A DNA stretch of 64,000 nucleotides from Aldrovandia affinis (taxonomy: Eukaryota; Chordata; Actinopteri; Notacanthiformes; Halosauridae). The translations under genes were made by a program, and so were the position numbers. Numbering within the stretch: position 1 is the first letter of the stretch; every line of letters starts with the position of its first letter. Shown in pieces: positions 12,701 to 27,117 of the stretch. The stretch covers positions 1,026,001 to 1,090,000 of the forward strand of contig JAINUG010000039.1 of assembly GCA_029706075.1 (NCBI GenBank), in the 5' to 3' direction. The notes beneath the pieces are model-generated. The model saw only the letters and a program-made list of their open reading frames with translations. It had not been told where the DNA came from and did not search any database.

Positions 12701-15700
12701 GGAGAGGGTGAAAGGGGTGTGTAGACTTTCCGGCTTGACTGTATAAGCTCTGCAACAGTGGCCCTTTAGGCTTTAAGGGCCCTCCCCATCAGAACAGATC
12801 ACGATAACGCCTATAGGGCCAAACGCCACAGGGTGACCCACTGACCGCTTAATCCAGCCCCTCGGCTTCTCGCTCAACTCCTTCCCAAATTTGAGCTTTC
12901 ACAGCTCGGAGGAAGTCGACCGCTTCTGACCGGCGCAGAATGGGCGTGGCTGAGTCGGGTGTAATTTGAGCTCCGCGTCACGTTTTACCCCCCCGTCCCG
13001 TCCACTTCTCCTCCCGCTCTGGAAGGTGTGTGACGCACGGGCATGTCTCACCCTGCCTCCTCTCCTCTCCGTCCACTCAGGCTCCAGCGAGGACCAGACC
13101 ACGCCCATGCTGGTGACGGCGCTGAAGGGGCTGAAGGTGCTGGACGTGGCGTGCGGGAGCGGCGACGCCCAGACGCTGGCCGTGACGGAGAACGGTGAGG
13201 GCGCCGAGTCCGCTCCTTCATCGTCATCATCATCATCATCATCGCACACGTCCAGTAACGCGCTCTTAGGGGAAAAGCTCCCGTCTTCCTCTCCGAACTC
13301 CATTGCACTTAAAAAAAATATATAAAAATGTATTAGTTTTTTCAGATTTTCACCTGTTTTTCTCCCAATTTGGTAGCCAATTACTCCCGCTATTCTTAGG
13401 TCAGTCCCCTTCCTCGTAGTTCACTGCAGTAGCTCTGTGACCAGCAGTGACAAAGGCGAAGCACTGCCTCCTCCGAGACAGCACTCGTCATGCTGTCGAC
13501 TGTAACTCCGGCACCCCAGAGCCACTCCTGTGCGCAGCGAACAGTGTCGGCCTCCCTTCCCCCTCCCTGAAGCGGACAGCCAATTGCCGCCCCAATGGCA
13601 CTCCCGGCCAGAGCCCGACTCTGGCACGGACCGGGAATCGAACCCCAGTCGCCGTGGCCAGCGTCAGACGTTGAAACCACTAGACCATGCGGGAGGCCCC
13701 TCCATTGCACTTTTTACACACCTTCATGCAGTCTCAGATTCGGGTTCAACATCTTGCTTTCCTCATCTGTCCTGAGGTCACGGTCCTCCTCTGGCAGAGG
13801 GGCTTGTCGGTCAGCTGCCGCCGCTGACCGGAACAAGCCGAGCACTGCCCTGGAACTTGAGCGCCTTGTAAAGCTGCCAGTGTTTTTCCAGAGCGGTGCA
13901 TCATTTTTTAACCCGTCTGCGCAACTCCTCACCGACTCTCTTATTACCCCCCTCCCTGCGCTCTTAGTGCTGTGCGTGTGCTCTGGGCGTGCTCCACCGA
14001 GTCCTTAAGTGTTTTGTTTATCAGTCTTGTCACGTTTTTATGCACTTATTTTATCGCACTCACTACTCTCTTGGGCAGGTGAGTAGTGTGTACAAGAATA
14101 TGTTATCAACCAGCTTATCTGATTAAATGAAGCATTGATAATTATCCTCCCTCCCCAGCATTTTTAGGGGGAGGCAGGACCTGCTCACGTTCCCCTCTCT
14201 CCCCAGCATTTTTATGAGGGGGGGGCAGGCCCTGCTCATGTTCCTCCCTTTCCCCAGAGTTTTTAGGGAGGGGTGGGTGGGGGGTAGGACCTACTCACGT
14301 TCCTCTCTCTCCTCAGCGTTTTTATGAGGGCGGGGCGGGCCCTGCTCATGTTCCTCCCTTTCCCCAGAGTTTTTAGGGAGGGGGGGGGGGCGCAGGCCCT
14401 GCTGATGCTCCTCTCTCTCTCCCCCCCCCCAGTGGTTTTGGGGAGGGGGGCATAGACCCTGCTCACACCCCTCTCTCTCCACCCCCTGCAGGTCAGGTGT
14501 GGTCCTGGGGGGACGGGGACTACGGGAAGCTGGGCCGGGGGGGCAGCGACGGCTGCAAGAGCCCCAAGCTGGTGGAGAAGCTGCAGGACCTGGACATGGT
14601 GAAGGTGTGCTGCGGGAGCCAGTTCTCCATGGCGCTCACCAAGGACGGCCAGGTGTACACCTGGGGCAAGGGCGACAACCAGCGGCTGGGCCACGGCACC
14701 GACGAGCACGTCCGCTACCCCAAGCTGCTGGACAGTTTGCAAGGTGAGCGGCCTGGGCGCCTGGACAGCGTTGCACCCTGGGATATGGAGGCCTTTTAAT
14801 CGCCCAGATATTCACCTGGGGCCATACGTACAAAGATTCTAAGAGTAGGAGTGCTGATCTAGGATCAGTTTAGCCTTTTAGCTCATAATGGATATGGTTA
14901 GGATATGGACAGGGGAAACCTGATCCTAGATCAGCACTCCTACCCTTAGAGTCTTTGTGCGTACGGCCCCTGATTCATAGAGCAGGTGGATATGGGGAGT
15001 GAGGGAGGGAGAGATGTTTAGCATAGATAGAATATAAGCTATTAAGAAATCCGTTAATTCAGGGATCGTAAACTCCATTCTTGGGTGGCTGCTGTGACTG
15101 CAGGTTTTTGTGGTTTCCTTTCAATCAGCAGCCAGGACTTTGGAAACGAGGTGTGTGGTCTCCTCAGCCAATCAAATGGCTTCAGTTTGGCAGTTCAGTG
15201 CTGAAACCAGCAGACAGTACGGCCCTCCAGGACTGGAGTTTGAGATCCCCTGCATTAATGTGATGTGAAATAACATGGCTGTTTCTAAACATTATTGGTG
15301 TTACTACACCAAAACAAGATGGGGTTTTTTTGTCGTAATTCCCCCCTTCCTCTCCCCGTTGCGTGCAGGAAAGAAGGTGGTGGACATCGCCGTGGGCTCC
15401 ACGCACTGCCTGGCTCTCACGGACGAGGGCGAGGTCCACAGCTGGGGCAGCAACGACAAGCAGCAGCACTTCGACACGCTCTTCTCCAACAAGAAGCAGC
15501 CCAAGGCCCTGCCGGGCTTCAACTCCAAACACATCGTGGGCATTTCCTGTGGGCCCGGGCAGGTCTGTTCTCCTGCTCACGCATCTGTTCTCCTGCGCCG
15601 CCCCTGCCGCTGTAATTTAATACCTCCCTTTGAAGATACGCGAGCAGGAACTACAGCTGCTCGGGAGATGTGCTCCCCCGCTAGGCAAACGCGCTGGTCG

Positions 15701-18700
15701 AAAACCAGAGCACGTTTTTGCATTGTGGGGGTCGTTAGAGCTGCGGGCGCCCGTCCTTTCTAAGCTCTGGGTTCAGCCTCGCCGTGTGCTCCGCATACAT
15801 TTTGGTCAAGTAAACACTGCTAGGTAGCGTTACGCAATGTTAATGTCATTCGATGCCACGGGCCTCTTTGGTGCATTAACATCTGCTGTGTATTTGCTAA
15901 CACTGACGTTCGGCCAGGCTTTGTGAGCCGCAGTGCAGAGATCGGCTCTGTCTCGTAAAGGGGTTTTGCTCCCGTTCAGAAGAGATTAGGTCCGGACCTT
16001 GAATGCTTGGGTTGAACGGCGGACAAGCTGTCAGCGCGCCACTATGTCACGCAGGGTCTTGGCATTGGTGAAAATGTGATGTCATTGAATAGTCTCTGTA
16101 CATCTTGTCCTTGAGGCCTTTTTATTTTTTTTATTTTTATTTTTTTATTTTTTTTTTAAGATAGCGCTTCTCTCTGCCTCTATAACTCCCTCCTTTGTGC
16201 CCTCTCTAACGCGCAGCTCTCTCTCCCCCTACCTCCCCGCAGAACTTTGCCTGGTCGTCGTGCTCCGAGTGGTCGGTGGGCCAGCGGGTGCCCTTTGTGG
16301 TGGACGTGTGCGCCATGACCTTCGAGCAGCTGGACCTGCTCCTGCGCCAGGTCAGCGAGGGCATGGAGGGCAGCTCCGACTGGCCCCCCGCAGGAGAAGG
16401 AGTGCATGGTGGTGGCCACGCTCAACCTGCTGCGGCTACAGGTGAGATACGACCCCCCCTCGCTCTCCCTCACTCCTCATACAACCACACCCCGCCCGGC
16501 CCTCTCCCTCCCTCAGGTGACCCCGCCCAGCCCTCTCCCTCCCTCCTCATACGACCACACCCCGCCCAGCCCTCTCCCTCCCTCCTCATACGACCACACC
16601 CCGCCTGGCCCTCTCCCTCACTCCTCATACGACCCCCTGCCCCACCCTGCCCCATCTCACTCTACATTATTACTCTTCCTGTCATCGTAAATGTTCATAC
16701 TGTTCCTGTCGCATTCACTGTTACATTTATTATCTTATCTTAGATTTGCTAGGAAAGCTGTTGGGCGCACTCCGAAATAGTCCTCACCGGTAGCTCTTGA
16801 TAATGGCATTGTCGGGGTATTTGTGATGTCTGGCTCTAAATGATAAGAAAAATAAAAGCTCTTTGTCATTCGTCTACCTTGAGGACTGGCGTATAGTGGC
16901 CCTTTAATGTCCACAGTCCTAGTCTCAAAAATGTCACCCATTGTTGCCTTACAGCCTGACATTAAAACATATTAAATTAGATTTTTTCCACCTTCATTTC
17001 CACATTTTACCCTACAATTTCAAAGTGGTGGAAAAAATGCAAAACATTTCTGAACATTAATAAAAATAAAAATAAACTAGAATAACTTGGATTGATAAGT
17101 CTACACCCCGCTTATCCTACCAAATGTAAACTAGCTCAGGGGTAACCAATCACCTTCCAGATCACCACCCCAATTGGCCTCCACCTGTGTTCAATTGAGT
17201 AGAACCCCCCTCACCCCACCCTACAAATGACAGACCCACCCTATCCGAAGTACATCCCCCTGCTCTGTACCCTCAACTACACATGACAGTTAGTGCCTCG
17301 CTGTGTTCGATACTGCTGAGTGCTGTTTTGATGCCTGTTAGCACCGCGTGTGTGTTTACAGTCGCTGAGCAGTGTTTAACACGGATTAGCACCTCTGTGT
17401 TTGATATCGCTGAGTAGTGTTTTGATGCCCTTTAGCGCACGTGTGTTTAAAGTCGCTGAGCAGCATTTAACGTGCGTTAACGTGCCATTAGCGCATGCTA
17501 AACGCTGCTCGGTGACTTCAAACACAGACGTGGCGCTAAAGGGCATCTGTGTTTAAAGTCACTGAGAAGCGCTTAACGCCCGTTAGCGTTGCGTGTGTTG
17601 TAACGTTGCCGTCGTTTCCCGCGCTCCACAGCTCCACGCCGCCATCAGTAACCAGGTGGACCCGGAGGAGCTGGGCCTGGGCCTGGGCAGCACGCTGCTC
17701 AACAGCCTGAAGCAGACGGTGGTGACGCTGGCCAGCAACGCCGGCGTGCTCAACAGCGTGCAGTCGGCCGCGCAGGCCGTGCTGCAGAGCGGCTGGTCGG
17801 TGCTGCTGCCCACGGCCGAGGAGAGGGCCCGGGCGCTGTCCTCGCTGCTGCCCAGCGCAGGTGAGAGGGCTGGGCATCGCCACGCCGACCGGGCCCGACG
17901 CCTGTACCTGCACACTCCCAGCACACTGGGTCAAATATGCGCATGTGAAACATGTAGGGTTAGTCCTACTGTTGGACGTCTAAAAACCTTTTAACATCCA
18001 TTGGGGCTTCAGTCTTGGGCATTAGTATTTTTTGTTATCTTTGGCAGCCCTGGGTATTGATCTGGGTATACGTCAAGCAAGTATTCAACTAAATACTTAC
18101 TTGAAATACTGTGTCTTTAGATGCTGGTAAAAGTTTGAAAAAGCTCTTGCAGATCCCTGTGAATTTTTTCAGCTCAACATGTTAGAATCGTATTTGTTCT
18201 GCGTGTTGGTTGTGCTTCTTATCTGACCTAATAATAATTATCTGGCTGTGGTAGAATATCTCTGCGGGGGTTGGAAAAGGGTTGGCTGTGACGCGTGTCT
18301 CCGTGTCGTGACATGTCTAGCTCTGAAATGTGCCGCGATGGTCGTCTCTCTTCTCTCAGTGTCCGGGAACGAGATGGGCGTGAGTCCTGGCCGCCGCTTC
18401 ATGATCGACCTCCTGGTCAGCAGCCTGATGGCGGACGGGGGCCTGGAGTCGGCCCTGAACGCAGCCATCACGGCCGAGATACAGGTCAGTGCAAACGGCG
18501 TACGATTTGACATTGACCGCTGCTCACTGTGCGTGATTGGCGGTTGTCGGTTGTTTGTTGTCGCGCTCTGTGCAGTTGGTCCTTTGGTGCGAACACACTT
18601 CCTGTAGTCAGCCCTGAGCACTGCCATAACAGCGAGATACAGATCAGTGCGTTTAATAAATGAGGCCCACCCGCTCTCTTCCCAGTCTTGACAATATTTA

Positions 18701-21700
18701 ATTAATATCCTCGCCTCCTCTCGCTCTGGTTTTTGATGCAAACGGCACGTGACTGGACGCTGAGTATCTGCACTTCACCCATGATTGGTTGTTGAATGCG
18801 GCTTGCTGGGTGTGATTGGTTGTATGGTTGGTCATTCGTTGTGCACGTACTCTTCGTCTGGAGTCGGCCCTGAATGCCGCGGTGACGGCGAGACGCAGGC
18901 CAGTGTGTTTAATTCATGAGACATGCCAGCTTTCTCTGCCTCTGGGTCATATTTAATTCATGGCCTCGCTCCACTCACTTTGGGTTTTCTTTTTGGTGCA
19001 AACTTCAGGCCAGTCTGACAGATGCGTGTGATGTTGGATTTCAAAAGGATTTGCTTCTCCAGAGAGATGCAACAGAAATGTTATTTCCCAGATGATATGA
19101 CCAATCGCCACACACTCTGGTTCCTCAGGACATTGAAGCCAAGAAGGAGGCCCAGAAGGAGAAGGAGATCGACGAGCAGGAGGCGAATGCATCAACGTTG
19201 CACAGGAGCAGGACCCCGCTGGACAAAGACCTGATCAACACCGGGATCTACGAGTCCGCGGGGAAGCAGAGCCTGCCCCTGGTGCAGCTGGTACAGCAGC
19301 TGCTGAGGTAGCACACGCTGAGCCTGAATATCTGTTTTTTGTGTGGTGTGTGCTGTCTGTTGTGTGTGTAGTGTGTTGGGTGTAGGTAGTGGGGGTGTGT
19401 GTGTGTGCTGTGTGGAGGGTGGTGGTAGGTGGGTTGGGTTGATATGGTAGTGTTGGTAATAGAGCCCGAGTCCTGTCACTGTAACGAGTACACAAGTCTG
19501 AGTCTTTGACTTGATGACTCTAGTCATGGAAATAAGGACTCAAGTCTGAGTGATGGTCTTGAATAATACAACGTGGTTGGGTGTAATGACGTTTAGGGCT
19601 TAAGAAATGACCTTTGGGGTTTTCCCGTACGCTGTGTCCACAGGAACATCGCCTCGCAGACCATCGCCAGGCTGAAGGACGTGGCCAGAAGGATCTCCAG
19701 CTGCCTGGACACCGAGCATGTGGGCAAGGAACGCTCGGCCTCCCTGGACCTGCTCCTGCGCTTCCAGAGGCTCCTGGTCAGCAAGCTGTACCTGGGCGTG
19801 AACGGGCCCGAGGTCGTCCACGGATACAGTGAGCGCCCGTCCCGTCTCGTCACGGCAGCTGAGAAAAGGGCGCATTTCGAGCTCGCCTTTCGTCCTTGAC
19901 CAGACGATAATGTTACAGCCCGATAAAGAAAGGCTTTTTGTCAGTTCAAAGAGGCAGAGTTTCAGTGGCGAGCTAGAACCCATTGCCCTTTTGTCATTGA
20001 AACGGGTAGCCCTGTACATTCTCACAGAACTCATCTGTTAACACTCTGACAAAAATGGCCTTCCCCATTCGTTTATCGCATTCAGTTTGCAAGTCCCCAA
20101 TTGCTTGTCTGTCGGCAGTTAAAACGGATCGCCACAAATGAGCGCGCAGATGTACCGCGCAGATGAGTGCTCGCGATGGTCCGTTTCAACGGGCCCCTTG
20201 TCGATGTAGCCTTTTGTGCGGTGCCCGCAGTGAGGAAGGCTGAAATGAGAGCTCGCAGGCTAAGGGGAGGTGTTGTGTGTGTGGTGCCTGCAGATCCAGA
20301 CCTCCTGGGCGTGGGCTCCCTGCTGAAGAAGTACATCGCCCTGCTCTGCACCCACATCGGGGACATCCTCCCGGTGGCCACCAGCATCGCCTTCGCCGGC
20401 CACCGCCACTTCGCCGAGGTGTCGCGCGTCATCGAGGGCGATCTCACAGGTACTCGTGCATCATGCCGTTGAAGGTTCTTTTTCCCCCCCAGCTTTGCTG
20501 TTCTGAAAATACACTGCAGTGAAACCAGAGAGGTGGTGTTTGTTTACTGTTTGGGATTATTTGTTCATTTTTCATTTTCTTACTCATTTGGTTTTGACTG
20601 CTGTATTTGCAGCATGTGCAGGGCTGTCTTTTAGGAATACACACTGTGTAATTGGAAGTTGAGCGTATTCACTTGTGTGTTGTTGGCTGTTGAGTATGTT
20701 TACCGCGTATAATTGATTGTTTGTGCTCACAGTGCGCGATTGGTTGTTGGTTGTTTTTGGTTTACCGTGACATTGGTGGCTGGACATATTCACCGTGTGT
20801 GTGTCGTTTGCCGTTTGTGATTAGTCATTGGCCGTTTTCACTGTGTGACTATGTTCACTGTGTGTGATCGCAGGTGTGCTCCTCCCTGAGCTGGTGGTGT
20901 CCATCGTGTTGCTCCTCACCATCGACGGGGGCATGATGCAGGAGACCGGCTCCATCCCTCTGCTGGCCGGCCTGCTGGAGCACCTGGACCGCTTCAACCA
21001 CCTGGCGCCCGGCCACGAGAGCGACGACAACGAGGACCTGGCCTGGCCGGGCATCATGGGTAGGCCACGGGAAAGTTGCAACGTGCTGTTGCTGGGGTTA
21101 CAACTCACACAGTTACACATGGCCTTTCACTTCAGTCTAATCTCAGCACTTCTGGGTTACAGCCGCGCCTTTTTAAGCCTGGTCAAAACTGTGTGCAAAC
21201 TGAAGTCATTGAATAATTATTATTCATTTTCAGACATCACTTTATAACACGAAATAAATAAAACCATAATGAACAACCTTTATCAATCTAGGTCGGGGGT
21301 CTTGTGTAACTTTTGTAGTGGTGAGAATTTTGATGCTGTTCCACAGCATCAAAACCAGACTACCAGACTGGCCAACAGCTCCTACCCCCAAGCCATTGTG
21401 CACTTCATGCATTTTAGGCCCACAAATTGCACACTGCACTATTGTATTGCACTCTAATACTTTATTACTTACGATGTATATATATATCTCTCTCAGTTAG
21501 GCTCCATTTGCATATTGCACATAGGATCTGCCGATACTGTTTGCATCTTGTATATTTATTACGACTACTACCCCCTTGTACATATACCATCTCTTGTGTA
21601 TATGTAGTATACATTACCCCATTTGTTTGATTTGCTTTTAACTTATTCTTACTATTCCATATTATTGTATTGTTGTATTGTATTGTATTGCTGTCTTGGG

Positions 21701-24700
21701 GCACTCGCACACAAGCATTTCACTGGGCTGCACTACTATGTATCCTGCGCATGTGACAAAGTTCTGTTCTAGTCTTCTGGATTAGTTTAACGTGCTCCTG
21801 TCTCCGCTGCGGCAGGCTCCTTCTTCTCGGGCCAGAGCTCCAGGAACAACGAGGAGGTGTCTCTCATCCGCAAGGCCGACCTGGAGAACCACAACAAGGA
21901 TGGCGGCTTCTGGACCGTCATCGACGGCAAGGTCTACGACATCAAGGACTTCCAGGCACAGTCGCTGACCGGAAACAGCATCCTGGGTAAGCTCCCCAAA
22001 ACCCCCCAAACCTCAAAGTATGGGACATCCCATAGTAGTTTATCTCAATGTCCCGTAGAGTTCCTGTAGCTATCTGGAACCATCGAGGATGTATTAAAAC
22101 AGGCTTCGAATGCGATTTGTATCCTGTTTATGTCCTGTTATGCTCCAAATGAGAACGAGGTGCAGACAAACTTAAATTGAGGTAGCATGTTCTTAACTCC
22201 CATCGATATACGTTCATTATTAATAAGCACATCCTTGTCAAAGACACGGAGGTGTCAAAACATTGGACTTTTTAATAATAAACGCACAACTTTTGAAGTT
22301 AAGTGTTGTTAGCTTCTTCCAAAGAGACGACCAGGAGACTCCGCAGTCTGACTTAAAATGCAAGTTTATTACACACAGCGGTCCACAGCGAGTTGGTAAA
22401 GAGTCTAAAGTGAATGAGTCTCTCACCTGAATATATACATAGGGACAGATGATCAGTTTATGAGCCTTTGTGTTGCTAACAAAGCACCAGCAAGGAAGTC
22501 AGGAAGTGTCTGATTAGCTCATTCAATAAAAGAGGCACTGTTTGCTGACAAAGCATCGGTAATCAAAGACCGGAACTTACTGTCTAATCAACTCACTCAT
22601 TCCTATACAGATGACCTCGTCAAAATGGCACGGTTAATGTATTTTACAACAGATCGCATACACAATTCTTCAGTGTTCAACCTCAATTTGTTTGTTATGG
22701 TCCACTGTTTTAACATGCTGTCTCCACCCTCAGCCCAGTTTGCTGGAGAAGATCCAGTGGTTGCTCTGGAAGCTGCCCTGCAGTTTGAGGACACCAGAGA
22801 GTCCATGCAGGCCTTCTGTGTGGGCCAGTACATGGAGGTATGTCTCGGGTCTCCCATCCCAAAAATACGTTCAGGAAAGCTCTTGTTGCTGTTCCTTTGT
22901 TTTGTGTAACCGTGTGCCTCTTCTCCTCAGCCAAACCAGGAGACGGTGACCACGCCAGACCTGAGCAGCTTGTCCTCGCCCCTGATTGACACGGAGAGGA
23001 ACCTGGGCCTGCTGCTGGGCCTCCACGCCTCCTACCTGGCCATGAGCACGCCCCTGTCCCCCATGGAGATTGAATGTGCCAGTGAGTGCAGCCAGCCACT
23101 GTTCTATTTTATCCAGGCCTCGCCCACAGCTTCTGCCTGTAGCATTCCAAGGCGAGCATGCAAGAATGCCATTAGCACTCATATCCGGCATTGGCAATTC
23201 CACCATTAGTGAGCACACCCGCTATTAGCAAGCATTACTGCCATTCGCCTTCTCTGCCATTAGCAGTCATCATTAGCATACTCATTCATTGGCGGGCATA
23301 TCCACCATTAGGATGCCAGCTCTTGGGGTGCATAGCTGTCATTAGCATGTCTGCCATTAGGGTGCATATCTGCCGTTAGCATATCTGTCATTAGCGATCA
23401 AACCCACCAGTAGGATCTTTCATTACCTTGCACAACCCCCATGAGCATGTCCGTCATCAGCGAGTATGCCAGCTGTTGCCGTGGCAGTTTGCTCGTTGTC
23501 CAGTGCCCCCAGTCAGCACACTCAAACTGGTGAATGTCTGTGGTCTTTCTCAGAGTGGCTGCAGTCCTCCATCTTCTCCGGGGGCCTGCAGACCAGCCAG
23601 ATCCACTACAACTACAACGAGGAGAAGGACGAGGACCACTGCAGCCTGCCCGGCTCCACCACGCCGGACAAGGCCAAGCTCAACTCCCGCAGGCTGATCC
23701 TCAGCGACCACTCGCAGCCCTTCCTCCAGGCCATCGCCGACAACAACATCCAGGACCACACTGTGAAGGTACCCCAGTACCCCTCCCAAAGAGCTAGGGG
23801 TGGTCATGTGACCTGTGCCACACTTGGGAAGATTTAGGAACTTCCCCTTGGGTGGACCGACAAATTAATTACTGACTTGTTTGAACCAATCCAGTTTTGC
23901 GCTTCTCAACAAATCTCAGTGGTTGGTTCAAATCAGTGAGTTACTGGTAGCATATGGTAGCTCCACCCATTTTTGGTGTCATGATACCGAATTCTCCCAT
24001 CGCTCATTGCCACCCGTTTTATTCAGTTGAAGGCTTTGTCCGGGGGGTTTGGTTGGGTGGTGGGGGAGGAGACGACATATCCTTTCCATTTTGATATTGG
24101 GATCTGCCGTTGTGACACAGGCTCCTCTGACGTTTGCAGGACTTTTTATGCCAAATCGAGCGCTGCTGCAAGCAGTACCACCTGATCACACCCATCGTCT
24201 TCCCGCCCGAGCACCCCGTGGAGGAGGTGGGCCGCCTCCTGCTCTGCTGCCTGCTCAAGCACCAGGACCTCGGTAACCTGCCGCCCACCACGGGATTCTG
24301 GGACAGCGTCTGTGCTCCCACTCAAACCACAGGGGATTCTGGGATAGCGCCTGTGCCCCCACTCAAACCACAGGGGATTAAAAGGGGTTTCTATACACTC
24401 TTGCTCCTACAGAAAGGTTGAATTTTATTATGAAAATTAATTATGAGATGCAATTTTCCACATTCTAAATGTTACAGTATAAAAAACCCCCCACAGATGT
24501 CCTTTTAATGAGAGCAGTCATTCTAAAAGCAGTATCCAAGTGTTTGTTGTCATCCCAGCTGCTTGTATATTGGAACGGCGCACTGTGCTGGTGTGCAATG
24601 TCTCCCTCTATGGGTTTGTCCCATAGGATACAAGCAGCTTGATGGTGTTAATGTGTGAATATTGTGTACGCACACATTCTGGGCGTCTGACCGCTGTGTT

Positions 24701-27061
24701 GGCTCCTCCCCTAGGTCACGTCGCGCTCTCACTCATCAAACAATGTGCCTTGGGCGTGGACCAGGGGAAGCAGAGGTCCCTCCCCAAATCTGTGATTGAC
24801 GTGTGTCGGATGGTGTACCAGGCAAAGTGCTCCTTGATCAAGGTAGAACTCAGTGCCATTTCACTTGGGGTAGTTCCCCTTTTGAATCCCTCAAGAAGAG
24901 GAACAAAGGACCATGATGATAGAGCTCAGTATGAAAGCAGTGAAATGTAACTTGTATTACATTACATTATTACATTACAGGCATTTAGCAGACGCTCTTA
25001 TCCAGAGCGACTTACAGTTTGCATTTCTTTACAATCCATTTATACAGCTGGATATGTACTGAAGCAATTCAGGTTAAGTACCTTGCTCAAGGGTACAACG
25101 GCAGTGTCCCACCTGGGGATTGAACTTGCAACCTTAACGTTACAAGCCCAGTTCCCTACCATACTGCCGTCCTGTAAGATTGCGTGGGCATCTGAAGTGC
25201 CACTTCTTGTAGCATTTTGAATGTCCGCCCCACTTCTGTGTTGTTCACTGGCTGTAAGGTACCACCGGAATATCTCTGGTACCCCCTGCCGTCTAATGGA
25301 TTCAGTGAATGTTATGATATCGATAGGATCACTTATGTCATTCTACATTCTAGGGCCGGCAGTGTGGTATAATGGTTAGGGAACTGGGCTTGTAACATTA
25401 AGGTTGCAGGTTCAATCCCCAGGTGGGACACTGCTGTTGTACCCTTGAGCAAGGTACTTAACCTGAATTGCTTCAGTAAAATATCCAGCTGTGTAAATGG
25501 ATTGTAAAGAAATGTAAACTGTAAGTCGCTCTGGATAAGAGTGTCTGCTAAATGCCTGTAATGTAAATGTAATGTACATGTTGACGATTGTGTCATGGCT
25601 CCTTGTTGGCTTGAGTTAACCTACATTAGTATGATGTTGCACGTGCATCGTCTCTGGTCGAGGGTGTTGTTAGTCGGGTCTAGATCACTCACTCATATTA
25701 CTGCTGCGGTTGCACTTGTGTTCTCCCGTGTTGTACATCGCTCTGGATAAGAGTGTCTGCTAAATGAATGTAATGTAATTCCTTGTAATGTAGTCTATGA
25801 GGGCTGTGCTGTACTGTAGTTTGTGCTGTGCTGTGCTGTAGCTGTGCTGTTGTATTGTGCTGGGCTATGGTCTGAGTACTTCCTGTGACCCGCGCTGCTT
25901 CCTGTCCCAGACGCACCAGGAGCAGGGCCGGTCCTACAAGGAGGTGTGCGCCCCGGTGATCGAGCGCCTGCGCTTCCTGTTCAACGAGCTCCGCCCGGCG
26001 GTCAGCAACGACCTGTCCATCGTGTCCAAGCTGAAGCTGCTGAGCTCGCAGCCGCGCTGGAAGAGGATTGCACAGAAGCTGATCCGCGACAGCAGGAAAA
26101 AGAGAGGTGGGCGACTGCACCTCACTGACCGCCAACCTCGCTGCCCTCCCTCACAAAAAAAAGATTCTGGCTTAGTGGAGGAGATTACAGTTGTTTTTGG
26201 TTAATGATATGGAACTTGTGATCAAAAGATTTGCCAAGTAAAACATTCATAAAAGGTTTTCACTGTTTTTTTCACTAAAGATTAGGTTCAAGATGAACAC
26301 ATTTATAACATTTCATCACTGGTGTATGAGATGACCAGAGTTGTATGCCTAACTCCCTCACTATCCCAATCTGTCTCTCTGTCTTTTTCACCTGTGATGC
26401 TCTGTGAAGTTTGAAATGGTGTATATAAAGGTTGTCTGCATAGTAACAGTTTCACCCATGAAGGCCACATTTAGAAATGTGTTAATCTTTAGCCCATTCT
26501 TTAATGAAAAGCGTTCATGCGGATCTTTTGTGAATTAAATTGTGAATGAAATCCACTTATCACTTATCATAAAATACATAGCTGAGTTACTGGTTCCCGT
26601 CATATTCCATTTAGAGCATTTTAAAACATTTGTACCTCTTCATATGACATGGAAAAGAATTGGCCCTTCAAAGTCAAAAGGCTGTTAAGCTGAACCGTGT
26701 AAGTGCTTTGACATTGTGCGTACGCTCTGTGTTGGGTAACACGAGCGGGTGTTAAAGACCCGTGCATGGATTGGTTTCGTGGCACATTCATTATTCATGC
26801 GTTTTCTCAGTGCCTAAGAAGTCCGAGTCGGCTGACGTGGACGAGTCGAAGATGGAGAACGACGAAACCGACGGGGAGGACCCCTCCGTTGTACCTCTCA
26901 GCCCCACGCCCGCCGACAAAAAGCCTGCGCCCGCAAAGTCTACAAAGGTGGACCTCTCTCCATCGCCACTCCATTACCACTCTCCCTTTCTCGCTAAACC
27001 CCCTTTCTCTCTCTCTACCTCTCTCTTGGCTAAAGATCAAAAGACTTCAGCATGCTGCCTC

Positions 27062-27117
<56 letters not shown>

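Noticed and set aside
14263..14742. 159-codon minus-strand ORF over exon W10
   Set aside because: Shadow of the GC-rich RLD1 exon and its minisatellite.
25354..25425. Possible tRNA gene (A and B boxes)
   Set aside because: It is the head of a SINE with a long non-tRNA body and tail, and the same unit recurs across the window.
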